Below, in pieces: positions 35,721 through 47,900 of a stretch of DNA of 64,000 bases (the stretch's first letter is position 1; every line of letters begins with the position of its first letter). The stretch spans positions 43,036,196 through 43,100,195 of the forward strand of contig NC_052618.1 of the NCBI RefSeq assembly GCF_016545825.1, written 5' to 3'. The stretch is from Eucalyptus grandis (taxonomy: Eukaryota; Streptophyta; Magnoliopsida; Myrtales; Myrtaceae). The translations under genes and the position numbers were made by a program. The notes under the pieces are model-generated. The model ran no database searches. It was given only the letters and a program-made list of their open reading frames with translations, and had not been told where the DNA came from.

Positions 35721-36546
35721 TGTGGAGATATAGATAAGGCGAGAGTACTAATGCATCTTGGATGCTATGGCCATCCTCGTCTTCAATTTCATGACCTTGG
35801 TCATCAGTACTATAGGCATTTAGAATTTGGTTTTTTTGATATTTTCAAAAGATAATTATCCTACCAACCTTTTAATTATCCAGTAAAACAATCCTCACCT
35901 AAATGTCCTTCTCTTAATATAATATTCTAAATGTTCATCAAACAACCATGATCTGTTGTGCTTATAAAACACAACAAGATGTATCATGTAATATTTTTGT
36001 AATAATTTATATTTTAACCATATTGTAACGCATCATTGCGATTACAATTTCTATCATTTATATCGCATTGTTTATTTTACATATCCTTTTCGAATCAATC
36101 ATATTAATAATTTATATCGTAATGTTAGATCTTCTCTTAAGATATCTCCTTAGAGCCCGGGCGTTTATATGCATACGAAGCAACCATGGAATCGAATCTC
36201 GGTGGAGTGGAGTACAAGTATCCTGCTACTAAATGAAGATCACTGAAGGACTCCGACAATTTGAGGAAGACAACACTCGGCGATGACCAAAATCCAGCGA
36301 CGGAATCACCCGACGGAGGTACTCGAGCTGAGTTAGATGAAGAAGCTTCAACTGGATATAATGAATTCGAGAACGATCGAAGCTGGAGCCACCATGGAGA
36401 GTCATCACCTGAGAGGGAGGAAGAGAATAGAGAGAACGAATTATCAGAGGTGAAGAATCCATATGTTCTATGTACTGAAAGAGAGAGCGCTGAAGTCTGG
36501 TGGTAGGAGGTGGTTCGGTGCTACTCGATGACGATGATGTTGCAAC
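35721..36546. other. Stretch between LINE locus and copia B
   Basis: The AT-rich part (35,800-36,130) shows nothing. At 36,261-36,506 a plus-strand frame of 81 codons starting MRKTTLGDDQNP is rich in Glu, Asp and Ser. It has no known motif and I cannot support it as a gene. Copia B starts at 36,547. Confidence 0.25.
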
Positions 36547-37394
36547 CGTTGGTAAAATATGCTTCGAAATTGGGTAGTACAATGAAATCGGATCGAGTAA
36601 AACAACTCGGACTTTGAGGCGTGATATCACTTTCTTTAAGGATTTATTTGTCCCACAACGTTGCTAATGGTCACCGGCAAAAATCCTCCAGGATACAACA
36701 AAGTCTCGGATGAGAATACTAAATAGCAATTCTAGTATTTTGCGGGGTCTCTCTAGGAAACAATCGAAAAATTGGCTGCAGTTTTTCAGAAAGAATACTC
36801 GAAAAATGACCACACATTTCTTTCCAAAAAATGACAAGTATATATATGAAACAGTCTTGCAACTCTTCGTGAAAATTGCGAACAAACACGTCTTTAGAAA
36901 ATTGTTCGGATAAACAAATGCGACTCTTTGGAAGAAGTCAAAAAACGAACAATTGCAATCCTTCGGATAAATTAAAACCGAATAAGTAATTTTCCAAAGG
37001 TTGTCTTGAAAAGACACAAATAAAATTCGGAATAATTTTTTTTTTTAAACAGAATTTTGAATTTTCATTTATATTTCATTTCCGAAATTCTCAAATTAAA
37101 AGGCAACCTTTGAACTAAAATATAAAATAAAATAAAAAATAAATAAATAAAAAACAAGGGATTAATGCTAATTAAACCGCGGGCGCGCAGGCGTGCAAAG
37201 TACTAATTGCGCCAAAATCGCGCAATTATCCGCGCACCCCCACGCGGGTATGGTGGGGTCTAGCCCCACCTAATCACTCCTTTAGCTACAAAATGGAAAT
37301 CCCACATTTTAAAACTGACCCTCCTGCTCCCACCTTTTCTATGTGGGACAAAGTAAAAAGCACTAATTTTGTTTTAACAAACAAAATTCCAACA
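36547..37394 (-). repeat. Copia B 3' LTR
   Basis: 848 bp. It matches 41,966-42,797 with scattered substitutions and indels (for example an extra piece near 37,209-37,220). Contains a GGGCGCGCAGGCGTGC stretch near 37,180 and the end AAAATTCCAACA. Confidence 0.9.
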
Positions 37395-37950
37395 ATCCCC
37401 ACTTTGTTTGTAAAACAAAGATTTCAAAATAAAATTTTTAAAAACCATACAACCAAAGTTTCAGTAAGATTAATATACATACATAAAGGTCTCTTTCGAG
37501 TTAAACCTTTACTTAGTGCAAGTATATCAAAGCTCTATCAAAGTGACAAGTAGCTCGGCTTTAAACTTGTACTTTTATGTAATAGAACCGGACATACCAC
37601 ATATACACTAACCTCTTGTTTCAGCGAGAATTTCTATATTACTCCGCACTATTATGGCCTTGTGCTTGATCCTGTTTCATGAGCTCTCTAGAAAGCAACC
37701 CTCACTTTCGTAAGAAGCGACACCACTTCTAAGCTCATATAGGTGAAGTGTCTACCATGTGTTTCTGTTACTACTTGTATCATACTTCATTAAGAATTCA
37801 ATTCAGCCTACAAACGTAATGACAATACCTGACTTCTCATATCGGGCTATGTCGGTATCAAACAATCACATTCAATAACTTGTTCTTACCCATTAAACCT
37901 TGTAACTAGTGATGTTCTAGAAAAAGGTCGGGTTACCATTATTGGTGATT

Positions 37951-40900
37951 TCAATTAAAGGGTTTCAGCCCCATTTCTTGTGAGGTTGTTATTACCATAT
38001 GTCTTGGTAAAGCCTTCGTCAAAGGATCGGCAAGATTTTTACTTGACCTCACATAGACAATTGTTATGGTACCATCTTTAATCAATTGCCTCACATATTC
38101 ATGTCTTAGACTAATGTGTCTAGACTTACCATTATAAGTGCTACTATAGGCTCTTGCCAAAGTGGCCTGACTATCACAGTGGATAGAAATAGGAGGTATA
38201 GGACTAGGCCATAATTTGATATCCAACAACAAATTTCTAATCCATTCAGCCTCTTCCCAGCTGTCGCCAAAGCAATAAATTCAGATTCCATTGTTGAGTG
38301 AGTTATACATGTCTGTTTCTTGCTCGCCCAAGATACAGCACCTCCAGCTAGTGTGAAGATCCATCCAGAAGTGGAACGCTCATCTCCCACACTTGTAATC
38401 CAACTAGCATCGGTATATCCTTCTAATACAGCCGGATAATTATTGTAGAACAATCCTAAATTTTTAGTTCTCTTAAGATAAAAAAAAATTCTAGTAATAA
38501 CTCTCCAATGTTCTATACTTGGATTACTTGTATACTTACTCAACTTGCATACACAATAAGCAATATCGGGTCTAGTACAATGCATCGCATACATTAAAGA
38601 CCCTATAGCACTTGCATATTCTAGTTGTGCCACCGCTCTACCAGTATTATAATTTAATTTAATACTAGAATCAAATGGAGTACTTATTTCTTTAAAACCA
38701 AGATGTTGAAATTTATTTAATAATTTTTCAACATAACTACATTGGCTTAAAAATAACCCCCACTATTTTTCTTAACTTTAATACCTAAGATAGTATCTAC
38801 TTCACCCAAATCCTTCATTTTAAACATGGAAGTTAGATACTTCTTAGTTTCATTAACTCCAGTCATATTCGTTCCAAAGATAAGCATATCATCAACATAA
38901 AAGCACACTAGGACACCATAGTCTTTAGTGAATTTAGAGTATATACACCTATCGGCACTATTATTGATGAAACCATTTAACAATATGACCGAATTAAACT
39001 TTTCATGCCACTGCTTAGGAGCTTGCTTAAGTCCATAAAGAGACTTAATCAATTTACATACTTTTCTTTCATTTCCAGGAAGAACAAAACCCTCCGGTTG
39101 TTCCATGTAAATCTCCTCATTTAAGTCTCCATTTAAGAAAGCAGTTTTAACATCCATTTGATGAACACAAAGATCATAAATGGAAGCTAGAGCAAAAAGA
39201 ACTCGAATGGAAGTTATACGTGCAACAGGAGCATATGTATCAAAATAATCTATTCCTTCTTTTTGTCTATATCCCTTAACTACAAGCCTAGCTTTAAAAG
39301 CTTGAATAGAACCATCAGAATGATATTTTCTTCTAAAAACCCATTTGCATCCAATAGGTTTTGATCCTTTCGGTAAATCTATTAATACCCAAGTATTATT
39401 GGACATAATTGAGTCCATTTCATCATTCACAGCTTCTTTCCAAAAAGAAGCATCTCTAGAAGACATAGCATCATCAAAGCTTCCAGGATCATCTTCTAAA
39501 TTTAACACTAAAGGGTATTTATTTACCACATTATTATCTCCATCTCCTTCAACAAGAAAAACATGAGTAATAAAATCAGGACCTAAGTCTTTTATTTTTC
39601 TAGCTCTAGTACTTCTCCTTAGTTCAATCATGTCTTTAGAATTCGTTTCTTTCTCTTGAAAATCACTTTGAGTTTCCCTAGATCTTGAATTATTATCAAT
39701 CATTTCAAAACTTGTAAAACATTTATTCTCAAAGAATTCGACGTGTCTCGATTCTACTATGACATTAGACTCTAAATCAAGAAGCCTATAAGCTTTACTA
39801 TTTTCAGCATACCCTACGAAGACACTTTTGATAGCTTTAGGACCGAGCTTTGTTCTCTTAGGATCTGAAGCTCGGTAGTATGCTAAACACCCCCACACTT
39901 TAAGATATGACAAATTTGGCTTTCTACCTTTCCATATTTCATAAGGGGTTATGTCATTTTTCTTGGAATGTATTCTATTATGAATATAGCATGTAGTAAG
40001 TAATGCTTCTCCCCAAAGATTAATTGGTAGCTTTGTATTTGAAAGCATACAATTAACCATTTCTCCAAGAGATCGATTTTTCCTTTCAGCTAAACCATTT
40101 TGTTGTGGAGTATATGGTGCTGAAGCTTGATGAATAATACCATGTTCTTCACAAAATGAAGAGAATTCATTTAAGAAATATTCTCCACCTCTATCTGATT
40201 GTAGAACTTTCATTTTCTTTTCTAATTGATTCTCTACGTCAGCTTTATATTTCTTAAACATGGTAAATGCTTCATCCTTCGATCTCATGAGATAAACATA
40301 TAAGAACCTACTACAATCATCCACAAAGGTAATAAAATACCTTTTACCTCCACGTGTTAGCATACCATTAAATTCACATATATCACTATGAACCAAATCC
40401 AATAAATTCGAATTTCTTTTAATACTAGGAAATGGCTTCTTAGTAAGTTTTGACTTAGCACATATTTCACATTTATCAGATTCGCCATTAAAATTTATCA
40501 AGTCTAATTTTTTCATATTCTTCAAATAACGAAAATTTATATGTGCCAACCTATTATGCCATAAAATTGAAGACTCGACAATATAAGCAGAACTAGAAAT
40601 ATTATTATTGATACTCAGTTGATACATGCCATCATTGGCATAACCCTTCCTAACAAACAGCCCATTTTTCGACAGGATAACCTTGTCGGATTCAAACAAA
40701 ACCCGAAACCCCCTCTTACAAAGTAAATCAATAGAAACTAGGTTCTTCCTAATTTCGGGTATAAATAACACATTAAGAAGAGTTATCTTCTTTCAGAAGT
40801 GAAGTCTATCTCCACCGTGCCTTTTCCAGCAACCTTTGCAAGAGCATTATTCGCCATCAGGACCTCTTGAACATTTGAGTCAACAATCTCTTCAAATTGC

Positions 40901-40995
40901 TTGAACATGTATTTGTCCTTGCACACATGAACAGTCCAGAATCTATCCACCAACTGGATTGGACAGTGGTAGAATTAATTTCAGAAACCATAGCC
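37951..40995 (-). pseudogene. Copia B pol (protease remnant, integrase, RT, RNase H), nearly intact
   Basis: The protease is represented by WWIDSG near 40,960 and is broken after it. A long open frame (38,747-40,771, 674 codons) holds the HHCC pre-integrase zinc finger (HNRLAH...CEICAKSK), the integrase core (HSDICEF, FVDDCSRF, LQSDRGGEY, YTPQQNGLAERK) and RT with KTAFLNGDLNEEIYM and YVDDMLIFG (about 38,880-38,905). A single-base deletion near 38,745 shifts the frame before RNase H, which continues at 37,951-38,633 (YTDASW; DSQATLARA; SKNLADPLTKALP). It could not make a full polyprotein, but the integrase-RT part is coding-competent. Confidence 0.9.
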
Positions 40996-40999
40996 ATCA

Positions 41000-41941
41000 C
41001 ATCATTTATTTCAGAAATTTCCATGTTCGAAAACATGTTCGAAATCATGGCTACATAATTTTCTTCAACCAGATTTGCATCTGCTTTCACCACCGGAATG
41101 TTCTTGTCCTTTGAAATGCTCTTACGGTGAATGCAATCCTTGGTGTAGTGTCCCTGTTTGCCACATACAAAACAACAACCCTTTTGCTTCTTTTGTGTTC
41201 TCTTGAATTTATGCCCCCTGCTTTTTACTTTGAAGTTCTGGCCGAGTTTCCGTTTTTTATCCACAAAATTCACCTTGGAATTGTACAAAACAGAATTATC
41301 ACGTAAACGTGACTCTTCCTCAATGCGAAGATGTTTCTATATTTGCTCCAAAGTAAAGTCCTCCGACTTGTGAATCAGCCTTTTTCCATAGTCTTTCCAA
41401 CTTGGAGGCAATTTCGCAATAATTGCTCCAACTTGAAAAGCTTCTGGAATATCAATCTTGAGAGCACGAATCTTATTCACAATCACTTGCAATTCATGGA
41501 CTTGTTCCAGCAAGGGCTTAGTATCAATAAACTTGAAATCAAAATACTTTGCAATTAGATATTTGTTGGTACCTTGCTCCTCCGCTTTGTACTTGAATTT
41601 CAGTGCATTCCAAATTTCTCTGGCCGACTTCATTTCAGTGAATAAGTCGTACAGACGATCAGAGAGTGTGTTTAGAATGTGTCCTCGACAAAGTAATTCA
41701 TCCTCCGCACGTTTCTTCTTTTCCTTATAAACCCTCTCAATGGCTTTCGCACTTAGCTGTCCTCCATCGAAAGTAGGCTTAGGATCTTCTATAGCGCCAA
41801 GTTAGGATCCAGTATGTAGGAGATCTTCAGAGCAGTGAGTAAGAACATCATCTTGTCCCTCCAGCGAGCAAAATTGTTCCCATCGAACCAGTTTAGTTTG
41901 ACCATATCTTGATTCATAACTTTGATTGTCTCCGACTCCAT
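41000..41941 (-). pseudogene. Copia B gag, broken
   Basis: It starts MESETIKVMNQDMVKLNWFD, typical of copia gag (the LNxxNFxxW-like region is DGNNFARWRDKM). The frame is lost near 41,790 and recovered at 41,337-41,633 (ALKFKYKAEEQGTNKYLIAK; AIIAKLPPSWKDYGKRL). The CCHC zinc knuckle CFVCGKQGHYTKDC (about 41,132-41,173) is intact. A stop near 41,335 and frameshifts inactivate it. Confidence 0.85.
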
Positions 41942-41965
41942 TGTAGCAAGATAAATCCTTAAAAT

Positions 41966-42797
41966 TGTTGGTAAAATATGCTTCGAAATTGGGTAGTACA
42001 ATGAAATCGAATCGAGTAAAACAACTTGGACTTTGAGGCGTGATATCACTTTCTTTAAGGATTTATTTGCCTCACAACGTTGCTAATGGTCACCGGCAAA
42101 AATCCTCCAGGATACAACAAAGTCTCGGATGATAATACTAAATAGCAATTCTAGTATTTCTCCAGGGTCTCTCTAGGAAACAATCGAAAATTGGCTGTAG
42201 TTTTTCAGAAAGAAGACTCGAAAAATGACCACACATTTCTTTCCGAAAAATGACAAATATATATATGAAACAGTCTTGCAACTCTTCGTGAAAATTGCGA
42301 ACAAACACGTCTTTAGAAAATTATTCGGATAAACAAATGCGACTCTTCGGAAGAAGTCGAAAACGAACAATTGCAATCCTTCGGATAAATTAAAACCGAA
42401 TAAGTAATTTTCCAAATGTTGTCTTGAAAAGACAAATAAAATTCGGAATAATTTTTTTTTAAATAGAATTTCGAATTTTCATTTATATTTCATTTCCGAA
42501 ATTCTCAAATTAAAAGGCAACCTTTGAACTAAAATATAAAATAAAATAAAAAATAAATAAATAAAAAGCAAGGGATTAATGCTAATTAAACCGTGGGCGC
42601 GCAGGCGTGCAAAGTGCTAATTGCGCAATTATCCGCGCACCCGCACGCGGGTATGGTGGGGTCTAGTCCCACCTAATCACTCCTTTAGCTACAAAAGGGA
42701 AATCCCACATTTTTAAACTGACCCTCCTGCTCCCACCTTTTTTATGTGGGACAAAGTAAAAAGCACTAATTTTGTTTTAACAAACAAAATTCCAACA
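41966..42797 (-). repeat. Copia B 5' LTR
   Basis: 832 bp, partner of 36,547-37,394, with intact TGTTGG start and CCAACA end on the plus strand. Confidence 0.9.
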
Positions 42798-42802
42798 ACA
42801 AC

Positions 42803-44917
42803 GGCTGAGGTGGTGACGCAGCGATGATGAGCTGCGATGAAGGTGGAGATGCGGCGATGGATAACCAATGTGCGTCTCTAAGGGGGACGAAGGAAGAGAA
42901 TCAATCCTTTTTATGTCTCTAGTATTTGAATGACCAGGAATTCTTTTCCAAATGTATATGCATTTTAGGATAAGTTTATTTCGTGGAAAACTCAATAATA
43001 AAAAGCATTTTTTAGGAATATAATTAGTTTTCCTCTATTTGATAATATATGTTCGAAAACATTTTCTGATGTTTTGATCTTATTGGAAAATGATTTTGAT
43101 ATCATGACTTTATCTCACGTAAAAAAAAAAATCGAAATTTCTAATTATTTTTATTTTTTAAAGTTCGAATTTTCAATTATTTTGTCAATGAGTTGTTAAA
43201 AGAAAGCGAAATTAGTTAGAAAAGGATTTTTTTTTTTCTTTTTTGTTATACCATCATCATCTCCTCCTCCTCCTCCTCCTCCTCCTCCTCCTTGTTTGTT
43301 GGCAAACTCCTCCTCCTCCTCGTCGTTTGTTGGCAAAATTCCCTCCTCCTCCTTGTTTGTTGGCAAAATTCAGATGTCGACAATGTTCACTCTCTTATTC
43401 TTTTGACCCATGGTTCTCAACATATTCACTATTAAGCCCAATTTGGAGCACGTCCATTGATGTTCCTCGTGTATTTAATAATCCTGTTACAAAAAGGGTA
43501 AAATTATCAGCATTTGACAAAGCTTTTCAAGTTCATGACACCATAACAACATTCAACTTCAACATACTCAGAATGCTGCCTTAGTTCTTCCAAATCAAAG
43601 TAGGTGCATTGCATTGCTACTTAGGATACACCTCCACGATGCAACAACAACGAAACTCGCCGGCAGTTTTGAAAATTGACTGTTAAATCATGCTTCAAGT
43701 TTACATTCGTGCACCTAAATTAGACTATGTGGAGTGGAATTCTTGACCGAGTACTTTTCCGTTGAAATCCTCCTAGTTGTTGGAGCTTAACCAAGGCCTT
43801 ATCTATCTTCTTTAAGTGGCTGTGATACCAATTGATTTAATTGCAAGATCCGATAGTTTTCGCACTATATTACAATAATTGGTAAAAGCTATCAACAGCC
43901 AGGAGAATATAGCTGCACAAGTGGTGCACTTTATTGAACACGGGAGGTTTTCTGCCAACATCAGAACTGAGTTGTTTCCATTTATAAATACTGTGGGTTT
44001 GGGTGTAATTTAGGATTGAAAAATACTCAAGCATGTAAGCGATTATACCTCTATAATTTTCCGATTTATTAGTAGATTATTTAAAGTTGACTCTCTTCAT
44101 AGAATAAATACCAACACTCAAACCGAACCACGCAGATCTCTCCATTTTTTATTACTCCCGTTTATTTTTCCGGTTAATACGTGTGGAATTAATTATAAGA
44201 TTCGATAGTTTTTGCATTAGATTACAATACTGACATCACCTGACCAATCCCAAGGCCCAAAATCATTCAGCAATGCAGACGAGTCCTTAGCACAACAAAA
44301 GCTATTCGGGGGGTGACTCATTGTAAGAGTCGCTCAGGTATTCAAATCTTATGGTAATATCATCCTTTATTCTCCATCAAGATCAAGGTTTGGCTCACTG
44401 TTGTGCCTATCCGCCTGTAAATAGGAGTTTTCCAGAGGACGGTGTCGTCCTTTGTCTTGTGAGGTACACACGGGTTAATGATGTACATTCCCATATGGAC
44501 ATATGCTCTCCTAGGCTGGATCTCATTACATGTTTTCACTCCAATCAGGCAAATGTCTCTATCAAGATGGTCTGCAACTAAATAAGATATGCAGAGAAAG
44601 TTGCATTTTCTTTCTCATTCTTCACCGCATACATGCTATCGCAAGGCATGAGAGAATTAAAGGTTTAGAGAGGTAAAAAAGAAGGAACAATAACCTGCAG
44701 CCAAGAAAGGAATAGTAGATCTTCATGACTATTGTCTGCTAAAACATCAGGACATGTGTAGAGTAATGAGCTTCCTGTCGAGAGATCTGTTTTTCTTCAT
44801 TCTAAGAACTTTTCTACTAAAAAGTTCCACATGTATTGACAAGAATGTGGACTACATGTAGATTATAACTACATACAATTTTCACTCAAACTGTATCTGG
44901 GACAATGAAGTGAGGAT
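42803..44917. other. Intergenic region downstream of the helicase gene
   Basis: No gene is recognised. It includes a CTC microsatellite (43,259-43,292). Copia B interrupted the flank at 42,803. Short frames at 43,243-43,584 and 44,351-44,581 lack family motifs. The last few hundred bases probably hold the 3' UTR of the helicase gene, whose stop is at 44,918. Confidence 0.4.
43259..43380. repeat. CTC microsatellite with a small minisatellite
   Basis: A run of (CTC/TCC)n is followed by three diverged copies of a unit like TCCTTGTTTGTTGGCAAAA, each again preceded by CTC repeats. Simple-sequence origin; the open frame through it is an artefact of the repeat. Confidence 0.8.
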
Positions 44918-47900
44918 TCATTTCTTCTTGCCTCTTCCTTTCTTATTTTGCTTCCCTTTGGACTTGCAATTGCCCTCGTTCTTGTTCCGGTTTTCTACAC
45001 CACCAGTCTGGGAAAAAGAAGATGATGGAGCCTGCTCGTCCTTCTTCACTGGTTTTTTCAGCTTCCACAACTTCCTCTTCTCTTCCTCATTTGCTAAACC
45101 CACTTCTTGTCCAGGCAATGACAACGCATTTGCACCATCCAAATGCACAAGTAGTACTGCACTGTTGGAAGATGAAGAGGAATCCTTGGAAACTTCGGTC
45201 AGATCTTGCAACTTGCAAGAGCTCTCAGCACTTCCATCTTTGGGGAATAGAACTTCCATAATCTCTTCTTTGCATTTGTGCGACTTCACATCTAAAATGA
45301 TGGCATGTGGACATTTTGAGCAATCTGAAGCAGAATCGGTAATTACAAGGGGATCAACTTTTTCGAACGCTTCAGCAAGAACACCCACAGAAATTTTCTG
45401 TAAGTTCAGCCTCCGGCAACGTGAAAGAATACGACGAAACTCTTGAGGTATTTGCTCAGAAATCCAACTCTTACTGAGCAAATCGAAGAGAAAATATGGA
45501 CTGACGCCAAAGTTCAGGTGAAGCAAACAAACCAAAAGAACCAACTTCAAGACCAACAATGGGTAATACTCCATCACATTTAGGTTCGAGTTTTTGATCC
45601 ATTGTCTGGTATCATCCTTATTGTTAAGAAGGTCCGCAACAGTCCTTGTAACAAACTGAATGATGGGCTCCAAGCAATTTCCCAGGTTGAAACTGAAGCT
45701 AGGCTTTGCTAAACCTTCATGGCAGATGAGCCATTCAACTAGAGAAGATTTCGTTGTATAAAACTGCCCTTTGGAGCAAGCTATCAAAATCACAAGTCGT
45801 TCCAAGAGATACAAAAGGCAAATTGGTGTGATGTAGTCTCTTTCAGTCCTCCAATTGGCATTGTAAGCATCTGCCAAAGCTCGATAAAGGTTCCAAGCCA
45901 AAGAGATTTCCACGGGTCCATTGCTCGCCTGAGGAAGGTCTGATGGTACATCCCGACAAATGCATTCCATGAATGCCTCCCATGACGTATCTCCTTTAAA
46001 TGATTTTGCAATTTTTCCGTACAAACCATCGTCAAGCATTCCAGACCCAAGAACCAAAGTCGCAAGCTCACCCATCTTCCCATGTGAAAATTGCTCCTTC
46101 GAAATTATCATGTTCATTGTTTCTCTCAGTAAATTACGAGAAGCCTCACTTCCTCTCAGAGATACCATATTCTCTGACGACGATATTCTCCAGTCAAGTG
46201 GAAATATGTAACCAAAATACCTCTCACTGGATGTTTCAATGAAACCGTCCAGTGCCTTACCATACTGGAACGAGTGATTCGGACAATCGATTTCTCTAAG
46301 GAACTTGGCAACCTCATGTGAGATAGCAAGACATCTGCTTTGCCAGAAGTTTGACCGAGAACTCTTCACCAAAAATTGATAAAGTGCATCCAATTGGTGC
46401 AGGAGCTCCATACCAACAGAAGTAAGCTCAGAATACCAGTACTTTTGAGCTGCAGAGACCAATTGTCTAAGACCCAAAGCAACCAATTGTCCATTTCTTT
46501 GAAGAGATCTTTTATCAATGTATCTGACCCAATCAGCATCTGGGTTTAGAAGGTGATAAGTTCTTTGCATGTTGTTCCGTTGCTCCAGAACACCAAAGTA
46601 ATTCAAACAGAACTCCCAACATGACGTATTTTCCTTTCTCATCAGCATCTTCACGCATCCTGCACTCTCTATAATTCTGACAATTTTCTCTCTCCAAAGA
46701 TTCCAAAAGCAGACCAATGAGTCAACGGAAATCTGATTCCCCAAGATCAGTTGTTCAGAATGGTTCACTGGGTCGACAAGCCAATCATATTCCCAACAAA
46801 AATTTGAGATATTTTGACGAAGATGGAAGTCCAAAATATTTCGAGCGCACAGTATTTCACCTCTGACACTTCCATTTCTACTGGAAGCACTCAAATGTTC
46901 TTTCATTTGAGCCAAACTGTTCTGTTTATTTAGCAAAATGCTTGATTCTACAGAAACATATTCATAGAAGGCAATAGGCTCAGGCTTTGCGAGAAGTTTG
47001 GCTTTTGCTACCAGCTCCTCCTCCTGTGCAAACTGCTTCAAGGGCCACCCTTTGCTTCCAGGAGCCCAAAGGGAATAGAATAATACGTACCAGAGGATGT
47101 TCATCGACGCTTCCCTGTTTTTTCCACTCTTCCCAAGTAGATCAACCTCACGAAGGATGTCACCTTTCATCCTCACAATCTTGGCCGCCTCCAAAAAGTT
47201 ACCAAAGTCTTCCTCCAGACTTATAAGTTCATCAAGCCATCCAAACCTCATAAGCAAGTTTCTCATTGAATCGATGCAATGAAAAGCCTTCACATACTTC
47301 ATCATGGTCCCGTAGTCTCTGAGGTTGTAGAAATGAAGGGCACAACTCTCTAAAAAGTCCTGTTCCAATATCTCTATTTCTTTACTTTTCTTCTCAGTTC
47401 CCTGCCTTTTCCAATCCTCAATGTATTGCAGACCCATTGTAAAGAGTTTTTCTTCAGCACAAATGGACAAGCACTTTGAGAAGATATTTGCCCTTGCATA
47501 TGCCTCCGCTGCAAGACTGTAGCACTGAGCAAGAGAGAAACACTCTCCAGCTTTCTCCAAAGCAGATTCTCCACATTTATCCATGTATATTCTACCTGTT
47601 GAAGCATAAACAAATTTGATGTCAGTCTCATTTATAGAGTGCTGATGTTCAGAAGATAAAACATAGCAAAGGGACATTTGGAAGCTGCCAGAAATGCTCT
47701 TGTACAGCTCTGCTCTTGTACGGCTCAACTATATTCTCCAATGTCAAGAGATGAAACAGGATCAACGTCCATAGGTGGCTACAATACCAAGAAGTTTTTG
47801 ACAAACCATAGTCAACATGGAGTATTGCAACTGACAGCCACAGCTTTTTTTTAAACTTATAGGTCTGGTCAGTGTTAAGAACTTAGCAGCTCAAATTTTT

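Larger units (their letters stand above)
36547..42797 (-). mobile_element. Ty1/copia retrotransposon B, full-length with long LTRs
   Basis: The two long LTRs, TGTTGG...CCAACA, are 36,547-37,394 (848 bp, first base mutated to C) and 41,966-42,797 (832 bp). They are flanked by GCAAC (36,542-36,546) and ACAAC (42,798-42,802), a target duplication with one mismatch. On the minus strand the gag ATG (41,939-41,941) lies only 24 bases from the LTR, and there is no TGGTATCAGAGC-type primer site. The purine tract CAAAGTGGGGAT abuts the left LTR. Pol has the copia order. LTR differences and broken frames show it is not recent. It is not closely related to A or C. Confidence 0.92.

Noticed and set aside
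43259..43380. Regular repeats considered as a CRISPR array
   Set aside because: These are CTC microsatellite runs with no unique spacers, in a plant nuclear context.
44910..45446. Plus-strand frame of 178 codons
   Set aside because: It is antisense to the last exon of the helicase gene, whose frame is supported by exon phasing and family resemblance.
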